DNA of 22,298 nucleotides from Clostridiales bacterium (lineage in GTDB: Bacteria; Bacillota; Clostridia; Oscillospirales; Oscillospiraceae). The translations under genes were made by a program, and so were the position numbers. This document shows, in pieces, positions 8,151 through 14,184 of the stretch. Each line of letters begins with the position of its first letter. Within the stretch, counting starts at the first letter, position 1. The notes below the pieces were generated by a model. It had not been told where the DNA came from and did not search any database. It saw nothing but the letters and a program-made list of their open reading frames with translations. The DNA is taken from positions 1-22,298 of the forward strand of contig JAJQFX010000187.1 in NCBI GenBank assembly GCA_021200895.1, in the 5' to 3' direction.

Positions 8151-8186
8151 AAAAAACCGCCCATGAGAAGAATTTCTCAAGGACGG
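8151..8186 (-). terminator. T-box intrinsic terminator before trpE
   Basis: On the minus strand, 8186-8174 pairs with 8169-8157 (13 positions, one mismatch, loop AUUC) and is followed by six U residues (8156-8151). The left arm contains the CCGUCCUU also needed for the antiterminator, giving the mutually exclusive folds of a T-box. The trpE ribosome binding site lies just beyond. Confidence 0.9.
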
Positions 8187-8432
8187 ATTGCTCCGCGGTG
8201 CCACCTTGCTTCGTGGGAAACCCACGCACTTTTGAGATACCAGCATATCTCCGGCTGCTGACGTGAGCCGAACGTCGCGGCATACTGAGAGCGTCCCCGC
8301 TCCGTTCCCCGCGCCCTCAGTGGACCATTGTGACGCGCAGCCGCTGCCGACTTCCCAGCCCTGTCAGCTCTCTGTGAGTACCTCTCGCGCCTTTACTTCC
8401 ACCTCAACGGTTTCATGGACGATATTTAACTG
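8151..8432 (-). promoter_or_regulatory. T-box riboswitch leader (tRNA-Trp) of the trp operon
   Basis: Read on the minus strand, the leader carries an AGAGAG and GCUGGGAA distal stem I region and a candidate UGG specifier at 8327-8325, followed by CACUGAG. A stem III hairpin lies at 8226-8212 (CGUGGG-UUU-CCCACG), and the T-box core AAGGUGGCACCGCGG is at 8207-8193. It ends in an intrinsic terminator whose left arm (8186-8174) overlaps the antiterminator. Uncharged tRNA-Trp should pair with UGG and with the T-box bulge and so allow read-through into trpE. The UGG codon fits the operon it controls. Stem I folding was judged by eye only. Confidence 0.92.
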
Positions 8433-8438
8433 TAGACT

Positions 8439-8467
8439 ATTATATGCGCTCCGGCCCGTTTTGTCAA
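8439..8467 (-). promoter_or_regulatory. Sigma-A promoter of the trp operon
   Basis: On the minus strand, TTGACA (8467-8462) and TATAAT (8444-8439) are separated by exactly 17 bases. Both hexamers match consensus perfectly, so the promoter is probably strong and control is left to the downstream T-box. The expected transcript start is near 8432. Confidence 0.92.
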
Positions 8468-8618
8468 CCTTATTTGAGCAAGAAAGCGCAGAAACTTTCT
8501 CCGCGCCTAGGATTGGACGGCAGTTCGCCATAGTTTGCGTTGCGTTTGGGCTCAGGAAGGGTATTGGGCCGCAAGCTGGCGTCCGTGTGTCCTTCTCATT
8601 GGCAAAAATCAAAAGGAT

Positions 8619-8656
8619 TTGATTGAAGTTTGACTGATAATATGGTAAAGTATAGG
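8619..8656 (+). promoter_or_regulatory. Possible promoter of the galactanase gene
   Basis: The AT-rich stretch holds TTGATT (8619-8624) with TATGGT 16 bases later (8641-8646), and alternatively TTGACT (8630-8635) with TATAGG 15 bases later (8651-8656). Neither is a perfect match. No catabolite operator was recognised. The remainder of 8468-8618, between this and the trp promoter, shows no gene. Confidence 0.35.
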
Positions 8657-8739
8657 AGATGTAGTCAGGAGTTTCGGATTACATGGACAGCTTTCACCTT
8701 AGGCCTTTGCGGATGGACACTTTTAAGGAGGCAGTATGT

Positions 8740-10746
8740 ATGAAAAATACTACAAAAAGGCTGACGGCATTCTTGCTTGCGCTGTTGCTGGCTTTTACAA
8801 CGGCGGCGTGCGGACAGGGCAGTGAGGATAGCTCTGCCGCATCTGTGAGCAGCGCGGAAGCAAGTTCTCAGGAGGAGGCAGAACCCTCGGCCGATTCGGA
8901 ACCTGAGGATACGCAGGCAGATGCTTCGGACGAGGAGACGGAGGTCTCCGTCTCTGCCTCAGAGACGGTCACGATTGAAAAGGTCGATGGCCTTTCGGAT
9001 GACTTTATGATGGGTATGGATATTTCTTCCATCGTATCGGAATTTGAAAGCGGCGTCACCTATCAGGATTTTGACGGGAACGTCATTGACAATTTAGCGG
9101 ATTTTTGCGTCTTTCTTGCAGAGGATTGCGGCATTACGGATGTGCGTGTGCGCATTTGGAATGACCCATACGATGCGGATGGGAATTGTTATGGCGGCGG
9201 GAATTGCGACGTAGACCATGCGGTAACGATTGCTGAGGCCTGTGCAGCCGCAGGGATTCGGTTTTTCCCAGATTTCCATTATTCGGATTTCTGGGCAGAC
9301 CCAAGCCGACAGCTGGTGCCGAAGGCGTGGAAGGGCTACACGCTGGAAGAGAAGGAGGAAGCCCTGGCAGAGTTTACGACAGAGGCACTTGCCGCAATCG
9401 CGGAGACGGGCGTGACGATTTCCATGGTGCAGGTCGGGAATGAGACGACGACTGGCCTGGCCGGAGAGGATTCTGTGGAGAATATCTGTGCGTTAATCAG
9501 TGCGGGGTCGGCGGCTGTCCGTGCGTTTGATTCCGACATCCGCGTGGTGGTTCATGTGACGAATCCCGAAGAGCAGAATATGACGAAATGGGCAGCTTAC
9601 CTGGATGATTACGGCGTGGATTATGATATTCTGGCCACCTCCTACTATCCGTTCTGGCATGGGGATTTTGATAATCTGGCAGATCAGCTGACACAGGTGC
9701 AGCAGCAGTATGGCAAGGAGGTCTTTGTTGCGGAGACATACTATGCGTACACATTGGAGGATTCGGATGGTGATGTCGGGCAGGTGATTACAGAGGGCAG
9801 CAACGATGATTGGGAGAGCTACGGGTATGCGTTTTCTGTGGATGGGCAAGCGCAATACCTGCGGGATTTGATTGAAGTTATCAGCAACGCAGGCGGCACC
9901 GGGCTGTTCTATTGGGAGCCGGCATGGATCACCGTCGGGGATACCACCGGCCTGACCGGAGAGGCTCTTGATGCGCAGATGGCCGCAAATGAAATTCTGT
10001 GGAACACCCACGGCTCCGGATGGGCGACCGCCGCAGCCGGCATTTATGACCCTGAGTTCGTGGGGGACGATTATGGCGGATGCGGAGTAGAAAATGTGGC
10101 ATTGTTTGCAACAGACGGAAGCGCGTTGGCAAGCCTGCGCGTATTTACGGCGGTACGGACAGGCTGGGGGACGGATGCAGAGGGCAGCTCGGCTTCTGAC
10201 GATGGCTCAGATGCCGACAGCGGTTCGGACACTGATGAGGACTCGGATGCTGAGGATGAACCAGATGCGGACGATGGTTCCGAAGGCGGGGCGGATTCCG
10301 ATGAGAATCTGATTCCGGAGGATGCCAGGGGCTTCGAGAGCGATGCGCCTTATACGGTTGTTGGGGACGGCATCACGATTCCCAGCGAGGAAGATGTTCT
10401 GGATGGCAGCTACAGTATGCATTGGTACGATGAGGTTGATATTTCCAGCACAGCAACCTTGAACGAGGGCATCACGCTGGCCGCCGGCACTTACGAATTT
10501 AGTGCGCTTGCCATGGGCGCGGAGGGCGACCGCGTCACACTCCGCGTACTCGATGAGAGCGGAACGATGATTGCGTCTGGCGATGCGGCTGTGCTGACTG
10601 GATGGAGCGAATCGGAAAGCGACTGGAGCACGCCCGCTATGACGTTCACGCTCTCCGAGGAAACCACCGTCTACTTGCAGGTCAAGATAGATTTTGACGC
10701 ATACGGATGGGGCAGCGTAGACCGTCTGTGCCTGCGTGCAGCGTAA
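8740..10746 (+). CDS. Lipoprotein arabinogalactan endo-beta-1,4-galactanase (GH53)
   Basis: Predicted to hydrolyse beta-1,4-galactan side chains of pectin outside the cell. From ATG 8740 (AAGGAGG 8 bases upstream) it has 668 residues. Residues 1-24 form a lipoprotein signal ending T-A-A-C with Cys24 lipidated. An acidic Ser/Glu/Asp linker follows to about 85. The GH53 domain runs from about 90 to 400, with V-R-I-W-N-D-P-Y-D, Y-G-G-G-N-C-D, acid/base Glu235 in Q-V-G-N-E and nucleophile Glu332 in V-A-E-T-Y-Y. A second, very acidic linker (about 479-523) leads to a beta-rich C-terminal module (about 524-668) that may be a galactan-binding domain. Codon use is less GC-rich than in the neighbours. 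There is no sugar transporter or lacI-type regulator beside it, so it stands alone and may have been acquired by transfer. Confidence 0.93.
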   Translation: MKNTTKRLTAFLLALLLAFTTAACGQGSEDSSAASVSSAEASSQEEAEPSADSEPEDTQADASDEETEVSVSASETVTIEKVDGLSDDFMMGMDISSIVSEFESGVTYQDFDGNVIDNLADFCVFLAEDCGITDVRVRIWNDPYDADGNCYGGGNCDVDHAVTIAEACAAAGIRFFPDFHYSDFWADPSRQLVPKAWKGYTLEEKEEALAEFTTEALAAIAETGVTISMVQVGNETTTGLAGEDSVENICALISAGSAAVRAFDSDIRVVVHVTNPEEQNMTKWAAYLDDYGVDYDILATSYYPFWHGDFDNLADQLTQVQQQYGKEVFVAETYYAYTLEDSDGDVGQVITEGSNDDWESYGYAFSVDGQAQYLRDLIEVISNAGGTGLFYWEPAWITVGDTTGLTGEALDAQMAANEILWNTHGSGWATAAAGIYDPEFVGDDYGGCGVENVALFATDGSALASLRVFTAVRTGWGTDAEGSSASDDGSDADSGSDTDEDSDAEDEPDADDGSEGGADSDENLIPEDARGFESDAPYTVVGDGITIPSEEDVLDGSYSMHWYDEVDISSTATLNEGITLAAGTYEFSALAMGAEGDRVTLRVLDESGTMIASGDAAVLTGWSESESDWSTPAMTFTLSEETTVYLQVKIDFDAYGWGSVDRLCLRAA

Positions 10747-10795
10747 AGGATAGCCCGGAGCGCTCTGCCACGGAACTCCATTTTATAAAAAAATT

Positions 10796-10831
10796 CACAG
10801 GCGGCAGCGGCCTTGACCGCTGCCGCCTGTG
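10796..10831. terminator. 15-bp perfect hairpin after the galactanase gene
   Basis: Arms 10796-10810 and 10817-10831 pair perfectly (15 bp, loop CCTTGA). There is no T-run after it on the plus strand, but a run of seven A residues precedes it, so the textbook terminator shape reads on the minus strand. It probably ends the galactanase transcript by hairpin strength alone; a minus-strand transcript entering from the right would be stopped more efficiently. Confidence 0.55.
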
Positions 10832-10898
10832 AGTACGCCTGAACGCTGTCCATCTTTTGGCAGGACGCTTGCGTTCTGTAGTCACATGAAAAAAGTGA

Positions 10899-10927
10899 TT
10901 GACAAACGCTGCAACCTGTGTTATGCT
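10899..10927 (+). promoter_or_regulatory. Sigma-A promoter of the leader RNA and unknown 140-residue gene
   Basis: TTGACA (10899-10904), a 17-base spacer and TATGCT (10922-10927) form a near-consensus promoter. Transcription would start near 10934, giving a leader of about 160 bases before the start codon at 11098. Confidence 0.8.
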
Positions 10928-10934
10928 ATACACA

Positions 10935-11046
10935 GTTCCAAGAGGAACGCAAAAACACTATCTTGATTGGATGCACCAATGGGAGTAGTGTTTCTTTTTT
11001 GCGCTATGCCCACTGGTCATCCAACCGGGCATAGTGCTTTTCTTTT
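10935..11046 (+). ncRNA. Structured leader RNA with tandem terminator hairpins and an alternative long pairing
   Basis: In order: a small hairpin (10935-10948, GTTCC/GGAAC); hairpin 1 with outer arms 10953-10960 and 10986-10993, inner arms 10966-10970 and 10976-10980, and a T-rich tail to 11000; then hairpin 2 with arms 11001-11011 and 11027-11037 followed by TTTTCTTTT. Both hairpins look like intrinsic terminators. The segment 10967-10988 is also nearly complementary to 11004-11024 (about 17 pairs, including the 7-base TTGGATG/CATCCAA), and that fold would break both terminators. It could be an attenuator controlling the gene at 11098, or a short independent RNA. No known riboswitch class was recognised. 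Confidence 0.6.
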
Positions 11047-11097
11047 GCACTTGCTCCAACCAACAGCCACACGCTGATTTTTTGGAGGTATGTGATT

Positions 11098-11520
11098 ATG
11101 GACATCTACGAAAACAACAAACTCTGCTCCATCGGCTACGCGCTTTCCTTCGCAACCGAGTTTCGCCTTGATACGAGGGACATCCCGGAGCCTCCGGACG
11201 TTCCCACCGCAAAGTACGCCGTGCAGCGGTACCTGAAGCGGAACGACAAACTCCTCAGGAAACTCGTTCCCGAAAGCTACGCGCTGCGGCTCGCCTCCGG
11301 CAAGGTCAGGCCCAAGCGCCTGGTGTGCGTCTCCCCTGCGGAGAAGCTGGAGCTGCCCGGCAACTGGGCAGAACTGACGCTCATTGTGGACGCCAGGGGC
11401 ATCACCGTCCGGAAGCTCCGCCTCACGCTGGAGTACCCGGACCAGCGCGCCAGAAGGCGGTTCACCCCGTCCGCCATCTCCTCCTGGATGCCGGAGGACG
11501 ACTTGAAGGGAACCGCATAA
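11098..11520 (+). CDS. Hypothetical protein, 140 residues, behind a structured leader
   Basis: Not recognised. ATG 11098 is chosen because GGAGG at 11084-11088 lies 9 bases upstream; an in-frame GTG at 11092 is too close to it. The protein is soluble with no signal peptide or membrane segment. It has a basic middle (K-R-N-D-K-L-L-R-K-L and K-V-R-P-K-R) followed by alternating hydrophobic stretches (L-T-L-I-V, V-R-K-L-R-L-T-L-E-Y) that suggest beta strands, and a W-M-P-E-D-D end. It has its own promoter at 10899 and ends before a convergent terminator shared with the sugar-kinase gene, so it is a single-gene unit. The coding sequence from about 11200 onward is as GC-rich as the bulk of the window. 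A DNA- or RNA-binding role is possible but unsupported by any motif. Confidence 0.7.
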   Translation: MDIYENNKLCSIGYALSFATEFRLDTRDIPEPPDVPTAKYAVQRYLKRNDKLLRKLVPESYALRLASGKVRPKRLVCVSPAEKLELPGNWAELTLIVDARGITVRKLRLTLEYPDQRARRRFTPSAISSWMPEDDLKGTA

Positions 11521-11568
11521 TACGCCCCGGCGGCGGACGCCGCCAGACTGAACGAAAAGCGCAAAACA

Positions 11569-11609
11569 GCCTGCCGAGAGGCGCTGATTCAGCGAACCTC
11601 CCGGCAGGC
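11569..11609 (-). terminator. Terminator of the PfkB kinase gene
   Basis: GCCTGCCG-type arms at 11569-11581 and 11596-11609 enclose a nested CGCTGA/TCAGCG hairpin. On the minus strand the hairpin is followed by TGTTTTGCGCTTTTCG. It lies between the convergent 140-residue gene and the kinase and may serve both. A second short GC hairpin (11529-11544) lies between it and the plus-strand stop codon. Confidence 0.65.
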
Positions 11610-11635
11610 AGCCAGGCAAATAGAAAAGGGAACAG

Positions 11636-12769
11636 TCACTCTTCCGGCGGGGTATTTTTCTCCCAACCGGCGAGGATGAGCCGCTTTAGCTGGGGGATGG
11701 TCAGCAGCCCGCCCAGCACCTCGGAGCTGGAGACGCAGCTGGCCCCCTCCGCTGCGGCCAGGGAGACGCAGGCGTCAGGCCGCTCCCCGTTCAGGAGGGC
11801 AGTCAGGAAGGCGGCGACGCAGACCTCGCCAGCGCCCGTATCGGAGAGAAAGGTGTCCGCCTTGAAGCTGGGCTGAACGATTTCCCGATTGGCCCACTGG
11901 CGGGCGTTCAGGCCGTGGCCGTCGCAGAACCGGGAGACCCGCTCCTGGCAGCTGGTGCGCAGGTACAGGCCGGTGGTGCCGCTTTTCACCAAAACCGCGC
12001 CGCAGCCTTGCTCCAGCACCCACTGGGCCAGCGGAGCGGCGTCCCGGCGGAGCACCACATGGTCGGTGATGTCCGAAGGGGCCCCATCGCCCAGCAGGGC
12101 GTTGTAGCGCTCCCGGTTCAAAACCCAGCACAGGTCTACAAAGCGGGGGATGAAGAAGTCCACATAGGGCAGCACCGCTTTCAGGACGGTGGGCCAATCA
12201 ATCAGCCCGCCGTCAGAATCCGGGTCCAGGGAGGAGAAGTCCATGCAGGTGATGCAGCCGAAGGTCTTGGCCCGCCGGAACAGCGTGACCAACTCGATGC
12301 CGTCGTCCTGATACATCCCCCGCATGATGGGCGGATAACCGAAGTGGAACAGCTCTGCCTCCAGCAGAGCACTGTCCGGCACGTCGGTATTCACAAAGAA
12401 CTCATTGGCCCCGGCGTTGTGGAGGATGAAGGGGGCGGTGCCAGGGACGGAGATGAAGATGGAGTAGGCGGTGGAACTGCTCTTATCGACGATTAGATGG
12501 TCGGCCGCCTCGGCCTGCTGCAAATCGTTCTGGACGATGCGGCCGAAGGCGTCGGAGCCGATTTTCCCAATGAGCCGCACATCGTTGCCCAGCAGCTTCA
12601 GGGCCAGGCCGGTATTGCCGACGCTGCCGCCGGTGTGGACGGAGGCGCGCTTCACCTGAACGATTTTTCCGGGGTCAAGCAGGTCGCTGGGGTGCGCATA
12701 GGTCGTCAGCGGGGAAAAGGCAGGGCAAATATCCATACAGATTTGTCCCGCGGAAATCACTTTATGCAC
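11636..12769 (-). CDS. PfkB/ribokinase-family carbohydrate kinase with GAGE variant
   Basis: Predicted ATP-dependent kinase for a sugar or nucleoside; the substrate cannot be read from sequence. This 377-residue protein starts with GTG at 12769. The N-terminal PfkB signature is present as T-G-G-S-V-G-N-T-G-L-A-L-K-L-L-G (about 46-61), with G-K-I-G-S-D-A-F-G at 68-76. The C-terminal signature, normally D-T-x-G-A-G-D, reads S-D-T-G-A-G-E (309-315), so the catalytic-base Asp is Glu315 while the G-A-G anion hole is kept. It is monocistronic, with its own promoter at 12923-12895, and diverges from marR, which might regulate it. The ribosome binding site is weak. It may have altered activity or belong to a subfamily in which Glu is normal. 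Confidence 0.9.
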   Translation of the reverse strand: MHKVISAGQICMDICPAFSPLTTYAHPSDLLDPGKIVQVKRASVHTGGSVGNTGLALKLLGNDVRLIGKIGSDAFGRIVQNDLQQAEAADHLIVDKSSSTAYSIFISVPGTAPFILHNAGANEFFVNTDVPDSALLEAELFHFGYPPIMRGMYQDDGIELVTLFRRAKTFGCITCMDFSSLDPDSDGGLIDWPTVLKAVLPYVDFFIPRFVDLCWVLNRERYNALLGDGAPSDITDHVVLRRDAAPLAQWVLEQGCGAVLVKSGTTGLYLRTSCQERVSRFCDGHGLNARQWANREIVQPSFKADTFLSDTGAGEVCVAAFLTALLNGERPDACVSLAAAEGASCVSSSEVLGGLLTIPQLKRLILAGWEKNTPPEE

Positions 12770-12894
12770 GAGCCTGTAGCCTCACTTTCAAACGGCGGGA
12801 AGGCCGCCTTCTGTGTACGGCGGCGACCCTGGGCGGAGCGCTTCTCTATCTCACTGCTCCGGAACTGGGCGCGGTATCGTATCCAGTATAATTT

Positions 12895-12923
12895 ATTGTA
12901 GCTGTTTTACAAGGAAAAGTCAA
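12895..12923 (-). promoter_or_regulatory. Sigma-A promoter of the PfkB kinase gene
   Basis: On the minus strand, TTGACT (12923-12918) and TACAAT (12900-12895) are 17 bases apart. The leader to the GTG at 12769 would be about 120 bases and contains a small GGCGG/CCGCC hairpin near 12806-12820. The promoter lies back to back with the marR promoter. Confidence 0.75.
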
Positions 12924-12966
12924 TTTGGAATTGTGGTTTTCTATGGAAATTACAGGAAATTTTAAA

Positions 12967-13006
12967 GTTCTGGTACCTTGACAGCCAGAACCGGCTTTGG
13001 TATAAT
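12967..13006 (+). promoter_or_regulatory. marR promoter with overlapping inverted repeat (probable operator)
   Basis: TTGACA (12978-12983) and TATAAT (13001-13006) with a 17-base spacer form a full consensus promoter. A perfect 7-bp inverted repeat, GTTCTGG (12967-12973) and CCAGAAC (12985-12991), flanks the -35 box. A weaker 16-base palindrome (12985-13000) fills the spacer. MarR proteins commonly repress their own promoters through such repeats, so autoregulation is likely by inference. Confidence 0.75.
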
Positions 13007-13043
13007 ATAGCAAAAGTAATTGCCGAAAGGGGCCGCATTTGAT

Positions 13044-13580
13044 ATGAACGAGGAGCCGGAGCGCCTGCCAGAGACGGAACAGAAGCACAGAGGCCACCCC
13101 CACGAGGGTGCAACCCAGGAGAGCCTGGGGGCGAAGCTGGATCGGTGCGCCCACTTCCTCTATCATCGGCAGCACGGCGGCGGCCGGGGCCAGGGCAAGA
13201 TTTTGAAGATTCTGTCCGTCAGCGGCCCCATGACCCAAAAGGAACTGCAGGACAGGCTGGACATTCAGGCCGGTTCCATGAGTGAGATCGCCGCGAAGCT
13301 GGAGGGCAAGGGGCTGATCACCCGCACCAAGGACGACTCCGACAAGCGCCGTATCCTGCTGACCATCACCGACGAAGGCCGGGCGGACGTAGCCCGATAC
13401 GGGGAGGCCAGAAAACGGGAGAGCCAGATGTTCAACGTGCTGACGGAGGAGGAGCAGCGCCAGCTGGACGCGCTGCTGAGCCGCCTGCTGGAGAGCTGGG
13501 ATGGCCAGTGGAAGCGCGCCCCCCGGAAGGGCCACTGCCATCACACCCCGGAGGGGCAGGACGGCGAGACGATAGAGTAA
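13044..13580 (+). CDS. MarR-family transcriptional regulator
   Basis: This 178-residue winged helix-turn-helix repressor is expected to act as a dimer. The helix-turn-helix is at about 62-88 (M-T-Q-K-E-L-Q-D-R-L-D-I-Q-A-G-S-M-S-E). The wing carries the family pattern D-D-S-D-K-R-R-I-L-L-T-I-T-D-E-G (97-112). N-terminal (H-R-G-H-P-H) and C-terminal (G-H-C-H-H) tails are rich in His plus one Cys, hinting at metal or redox sensing, which is speculative. An in-frame TTG at 13020 is rejected as start because it lies about 7 bases from the expected transcript start; ATG 13044 has GAAAGGGG upstream. It is monocistronic, followed by a bidirectional terminator. The divergent kinase gene is the nearest candidate target besides itself; no transporter follows it. 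Confidence 0.93.
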   Translation: MNEEPERLPETEQKHRGHPHEGATQESLGAKLDRCAHFLYHRQHGGGRGQGKILKILSVSGPMTQKELQDRLDIQAGSMSEIAAKLEGKGLITRTKDDSDKRRILLTITDEGRADVARYGEARKRESQMFNVLTEEEQRQLDALLSRLLESWDGQWKRAPRKGHCHHTPEGQDGETIE

Positions 13581-13581
13581 G

Positions 13582-13636
13582 AAAAAAACAGGGAACGCCT
13601 GACGGCGGCAGCTTGCCGAAGTCAGGCGTCTCTTTT
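13582..13636. terminator. Bidirectional terminator shared by marR and the 53-codon gene
   Basis: Arms ACGCCTGAC (13595-13603) and GTCAGGCGT (13621-13629), with an inner GGCAGC/TTGCC stem, are followed on the plus strand by CTCTTTTG and preceded by seven A residues (13582-13588). It therefore works as a U-tailed terminator in both directions and supports a minus-strand transcript arriving from 13674-13835. Confidence 0.8.
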
Positions 13637-13673
13637 GTGCATTCTCCGCTGCCGCGTCACAGGTCAGACCTCA

Positions 13674-13835
13674 TTACAGGCCCAGAGAGGAGCCGTCCTT
13701 CTGCCCCTCCAGCGCGCCGCGGAAATACTCCGGGCTGGTGATGCCGCCGTTCAGGTAGCGCAGGCGGTCAAAGAGGTTGGTGTTGTGCTTTCTGACAGAC
13801 TTATTATGGGAGAAGGAATTAGAAGTTTTCATCAT
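13674..13835 (-). CDS. Small hypothetical protein, 53 residues
   Basis: Unrecognised small gene that begins with two tandem ATGs (13835 and 13832). A good ribosome binding site, AAAGGTGAT, lies just upstream. It encodes a basic N-terminal half (S-H-N-K-S-V-R-K-H-N-T-N) followed by L-F-D-R-L-R-Y-L-N-G-G-I-T-S-P-E-Y-F-R-G-A-L-E-G and a short polar tail. There is no signal peptide or membrane segment. Its stop lies before the hairpin at 13595-13629, which on the minus strand ends with a run of seven T residues, so the unit has a start signal, coding frame and terminator. No clear promoter was found between 13836 and 14110. An abundant small regulatory or binding protein is imaginable but not supported by any known motif. 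Confidence 0.6.
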   Translation of the reverse strand: MMKTSNSFSHNKSVRKHNTNLFDRLRYLNGGITSPEYFRGALEGQKDGSSLGL

Positions 13836-13855
13836 AATCACCTTTCATTTTAAAG

Positions 13856-14108
13856 AAATAGAAACTTGGTCAGTTCCAGCGCTGACGGGGGACGGCCCGG
13901 ACGGAGGGGCCATGACCGGGGGCAACGTCGGCAGCGGTTGGCGCTGCCCCGGCTGTCCGCTCCCTTCAGCATCTATAGGATAAACCAGTTCAGAGGGAAT
14001 TTCCAGGGGGCTTATTAGCCTGTTTTGAGGTGATATTGACCAAAGCGCTCCGGGTGTCCAACAACGTTAAAAATTTCTGAAAAAAAGCTGTGAACTTGCG
14101 GAGGAATG
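13856..14108. other. Intergenic region without a recognised gene
   Basis: The stretch lies upstream of both the 53-codon gene and the phosphatidyltransferase fusion. It holds a GC-rich block (about 13880-13970) with a 7-bp hairpin (13930-13948, loop GTTGG), then AT-richer DNA. No convincing minus-strand promoter, RNA gene or open frame with a ribosome binding site was seen. Confidence 0.5.
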
Positions 14109-14117
14109 TGATACAAT
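14109..14117 (+). promoter_or_regulatory. Extended -10 promoter of the phosphatidyltransferase fusion gene
   Basis: TGA followed by TACAAT (14112-14117) makes an extended -10 element. The -35 region 17 bases upstream (TGTGAA) is poor. The expected transcript starts near 14124, giving a leader of about 60 bases before ATG 14185. Confidence 0.6.
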
Positions 14118-14184
14118 AGACCTCAGAGTGTATAGAGCAGAGGCGGGAAGCCTTCCCGCGATACCCTGAAAGGAAGCTTCAACT

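Noticed and set aside
10682..10933. Minus-strand 83-codon frame that could use the hairpin at 10796
   Set aside because: It overlaps the galactanase 3' end, spans the hairpin itself and has no good ribosome binding site.
10935..11046. Leader hairpins as the TwoAYGGAY RNA motif or inverted repeats of a mobile element
   Set aside because: Loops do not contain the AYGGAY sequence, and there is no transposase or target duplication beside them.
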